Origin: Streptomyces griseicoloratus
Lineage (GTDB): Bacteria > Actinomycetota > Actinomycetes > Streptomycetales > Streptomycetaceae
DNA length: 64,000 bases
Assembly (NCBI RefSeq): GCF_014534645.1
Contig: NZ_JACVQF010000200.1
Span: forward strand, 186,001 to 250,000
Direction: 5' to 3'
Below the pieces are notes generated by a model. It was not told the DNA's origin. It was given only the letters and a program-made list of their open reading frames with translations, and did not search any database. The position numbers were made by a program, and so were the translations under genes. Numbering within the stretch: the stretch's first letter is position 1; each line of letters starts with the position of its first letter. Positions 61,951 through 64,000 of the stretch are shown in pieces.

Positions 61951-64000
61951 TCAGTTCACGGTCGCCGCGGCGGCGCCGTCCACGGACGGTGGTGTGCTCC
62001 GGCCGGTGCCGCCGGGCTGTACCCGGGCCTCCGGCGTCTCGACGGCGGGGTTGCCGCCCCAGCGCGCGTGCGGGGGGATCTCCTCGCCCTTCATGAGGAA
62101 GGAATCCGGTGCCAGTTCCGCGCCGTCGCCGATCGTCACGCCGTAGTGCACGTGCGCGGCGACGCCCAGCGTGCAGCGGGCACCGATCGTGGTGGCGTCG
62201 GACTTGAAGGTGCCGTCCTCCTGCGAGTGGCACTGGACCTTGCTTCCGGCGTTGAGGGTGGTTTCGTCGCCGATGGCGGTGAGCGTGCGTTCCGTGATGA
62301 AGCAGCCGTCGTCGAAGACCCTGCTGCCGATGCGGACGCCCAGCAGGCGCCAGACGAGGGACTTGTAGGGGGTTCCGTTGAAGAGGTTCAGGTAGTGGTC
62401 CGGAACCTTCCACAGGCGCTCGTGCGACCAGAAGGCGGGGTCGTAGATGGAGCACAGCAGGGGACGCAGCCTGCGGAACGACCTGATGCAGTGTTCCACC
62501 AGGATGTAGTAGGCGGTGGAGAGGGCGAGCGTCAGTGCCACGTACGAGGCGATCACGATGTGTCCGACCACGCCGTACAGGTTCACGGAGGCGAGGGCGA
62601 GGAGCGTGAGCGCGAGGGTGTGCAGCCACCGCACGAACAGCATGAGGGCCATCGTGCGCAGGTTGTGGCGGTTCTTCGCGGCGAGGCCGCGGCGCAGGCC
62701 CTCGCCGGTCCTGAGGTCGTCGAACCGCGAGTCGCGCTCCACCGATCTGGGGATCTCGAAGCACGGTGAGCCGAGGAGCCCGACTCCTTCGCGGACCTCT
62801 CCGTCCAGCGGCACCATCACCTTCGTCGCCAGCAGGCAGTTGTCGCCCGTCCGGCCGCCGGTGGGATAGGCGATGTTGTTGCCCAGGAAGTTGCGCGGAC
62901 CGATCGACGTCCGCGACAGCCGGAAGGACGTCGCGGAGTAGTCCGCGTTGATGACGGAGAGCCCGTCGGCCACCATCGTTCCCCTGCCCACGGTGACGAG
63001 CAGGGGGCTCTCGTGCTGCACCACGGTGCCGAAGTTCGACCCGGTCTGCTCGACGTCCGACAGGTCGTACCCGATGCCGCGCAGGTAGTGCACGATGTAC
63101 GAGCTGTCCCCGAAGAGCCAGGTGAAGAACCTGATGTTCGTCATCCGCGCCGTCGCACGATGTACCGCGTAGTGGAACCCGTACAGCGGGTACACCCTGT
63201 CGGGTCTGACGACGAGGCCGAGCAGACGCGGAAGGGTGCACAGGGCGGCGAGGCCCAGGACGACGAAGCCGAAGAACAGGGTGAGGGAGAGCACCAGCGC
63301 GTCGGTCACCAGTTCCGGCAGTGTCAGTGTGGCGGTGGGTTCGAGCCGGTCGCGGATGGCCGGTATCTCGTTGAACAGGGTGTACAACCCGCCCACGGTC
63401 AGCGGGATGTACAGCAGGAACAGCTGGAGCAGGGAGGCGAGGCCGAACCACGCCCGGCGCATGGTGCCGCACGGGGCCGGCGCGACCCGCAGGTAGTCGA
63501 CCTCCGTGGGCTGTGCGGGGGATCCGTGCCGGTGCTCACCGGCCCCGACGGCCTGGCCGCGGTGCAGGGACGAGGAGTGCCCCAGCTGTGCGCCGTCGCC
63601 CATGGACGTGTCGATGTCCAGTACGGTCTTCTCGCCGATGTAGACGTCGCGGCCGAGGGTGATCCGGCCGGTCTGGATGCGTCCCGCGTGCGCCCGGTAG
63701 CCGAGGAAGAACGAGTCCTTGCGGACGACCGTGCCGGAGCCGATCGACAGCAGGTCGGTGCAGACCGGCACGGAGCGGGAGAGAATCGTGACCCCCCTGC
63801 CGATCCGCGCCCCGAGCGCCCGCAAGTACAGCACGTACAGCGGATTTCCGACGAAGAGGATCATCGGATTCGCGTGGAGCAGTGCCTTGACGACCCAGAA
63901 GCGCAGATAGGCGGCACCCCAGACGGGGAATTCGCACGGCTTCCAGCGTCCGACCAGCACCCATTTGGCAACGACCGGGAAAGCGCACAGGGCCAGGAAT
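61951..64000 (-). CDS. NRPS terminal-domain (poly-lysine-synthetase-like) membrane protein, N-terminus outside window
   Basis: About 683 C-terminal residues are visible and the frame stays open past the right edge. FLALCAFPVVAKWVLVGRWKP and later hydrophobic segments give several membrane helices. Two to three left-handed beta-helix (hexapeptide) blocks follow: IGRGVTILSRSVPVCTDLLSIGSGTVV, YSATSFRLSRTSIGPRNFLGNNIAYP and IGDETTLNAGSKVQC. This is the layout of the NRPS terminal domain in epsilon-poly-L-lysine synthetase-type proteins (the TIGR02353-type region as I recall it). The upstream part, likely an adenylation-carrier module, is not in the window. It heads the NRPS/TauD/SbnB/SbnA operon. 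Confidence 0.8.
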   Translation of the reverse strand, partial: FLALCAFPVVAKWVLVGRWKPCEFPVWGAAYLRFWVVKALLHANPMILFVGNPLYVLYLRALGARIGRGVTILSRSVPVCTDLLSIGSGTVVRKDSFFLGYRAHAGRIQTGRITLGRDVYIGEKTVLDIDTSMGDGAQLGHSSSLHRGQAVGAGEHRHGSPAQPTEVDYLRVAPAPCGTMRRAWFGLASLLQLFLLYIPLTVGGLYTLFNEIPAIRDRLEPTATLTLPELVTDALVLSLTLFFGFVVLGLAALCTLPRLLGLVVRPDRVYPLYGFHYAVHRATARMTNIRFFTWLFGDSSYIVHYLRGIGYDLSDVEQTGSNFGTVVQHESPLLVTVGRGTMVADGLSVINADYSATSFRLSRTSIGPRNFLGNNIAYPTGGRTGDNCLLATKVMVPLDGEVREGVGLLGSPCFEIPRSVERDSRFDDLRTGEGLRRGLAAKNRHNLRTMALMLFVRWLHTLALTLLALASVNLYGVVGHIVIASYVALTLALSTAYYILVEHCIRSFRRLRPLLCSIYDPAFWSHERLWKVPDHYLNLFNGTPYKSLVWRLLGVRIGSRVFDDGCFITERTLTAIGDETTLNAGSKVQCHSQEDGTFKSDATTIGARCTLGVAAHVHYGVTIGDGAELAPDSFLMKGEEIPPHARWGGNPAVETPEARVQPGGTGRSTPPSVDGAAAATVN

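Overview
The window is Streptomyces-like actinobacterial DNA. It has very high GC with GC-rich third codon positions, frequent GTG starts, ATGA/GTGA translational coupling, sugar importers without their own ATPase, and families typical of the genus (SAV_915 family, NRPS terminal-domain proteins, CBM2-tailed glycosidases). I found no rRNA, tRNA, CRISPR array, complete insertion sequence or phage gene. It reads as an accessory, metabolite-rich chromosomal region. Functions are inferred from motifs and context; no database search was run.

Region A (1-13,701) is the most interesting part. One minus-strand series contains a ferric-siderophore-type ABC importer (lipoprotein, two permeases, ATPase), then a 37-residue peptide gene, then the enzymes of an azol(in)e-forming RiPP pathway: a leader-binding cyclodehydratase partner, a CocE/NonD hydrolase, a YcaO cyclodehydratase, a SagB-type dehydrogenase and a pair of exporter-fold half-transporters. 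The last of these runs off the left edge. Two 15-bp Fur-family (best fit Zur) boxes lie in front of the lipoprotein gene and in front of the peptide gene. The first box is shared with a divergent beta-propeller gene. My hypothesis is a zinc-regulated ribosomal metallophore with its own uptake system.

Region B (13,723-20,483) holds a methyltransferase, an APH-family kinase, an ABC-F antibiotic-resistance ATPase with a 7-codon leader peptide, a GtrA-family membrane protein whose 3' end is unclear, a diaminopimelate decarboxylase-like enzyme and a SAV_915-family protein. Region C (20,530-26,283) has a methyltransferase pseudogene and an unrecognised gene set: three DJ-1/PfpI proteins, an MFS pump, a HAD hydrolase and a cupin. 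Two of its transcription units share a 19-bp upstream element.

Region D (26,517-34,286) is a plant-polysaccharide unit: a secreted arabinofuranosidase-type enzyme with FnIII and CBM2, an intracellular GH42 beta-galactosidase and a CUT1 sugar importer, with a perfect CebR-type operator between the divergent halves. Region E (34,413-41,345) is a string of mostly unlinked genes: OsmC, trypsin-like protease, MFS, lipoprotein, SDR, vanadium-haloperoxidase/PAP2-like enzyme and a hypothetical.

Region F (41,423-54,795) is catabolic. One operon has an APC permease, a class III aminotransferase and an aldehyde dehydrogenase, with a divergent TetR. The other has an FMO, a Rid-family protein, DUF1028, an M20 amidohydrolase, aspartase, an MHS transporter and a LysR. 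Region G (55,504-64,000) is an NRPS cluster: SbnA/SbnB-type enzymes that make 2,3-diaminopropionate, a TauD-like hydroxylase, a half-C/A/T/TE NRPS and a poly-lysine-synthetase-type terminal-domain protein cut by the right edge.
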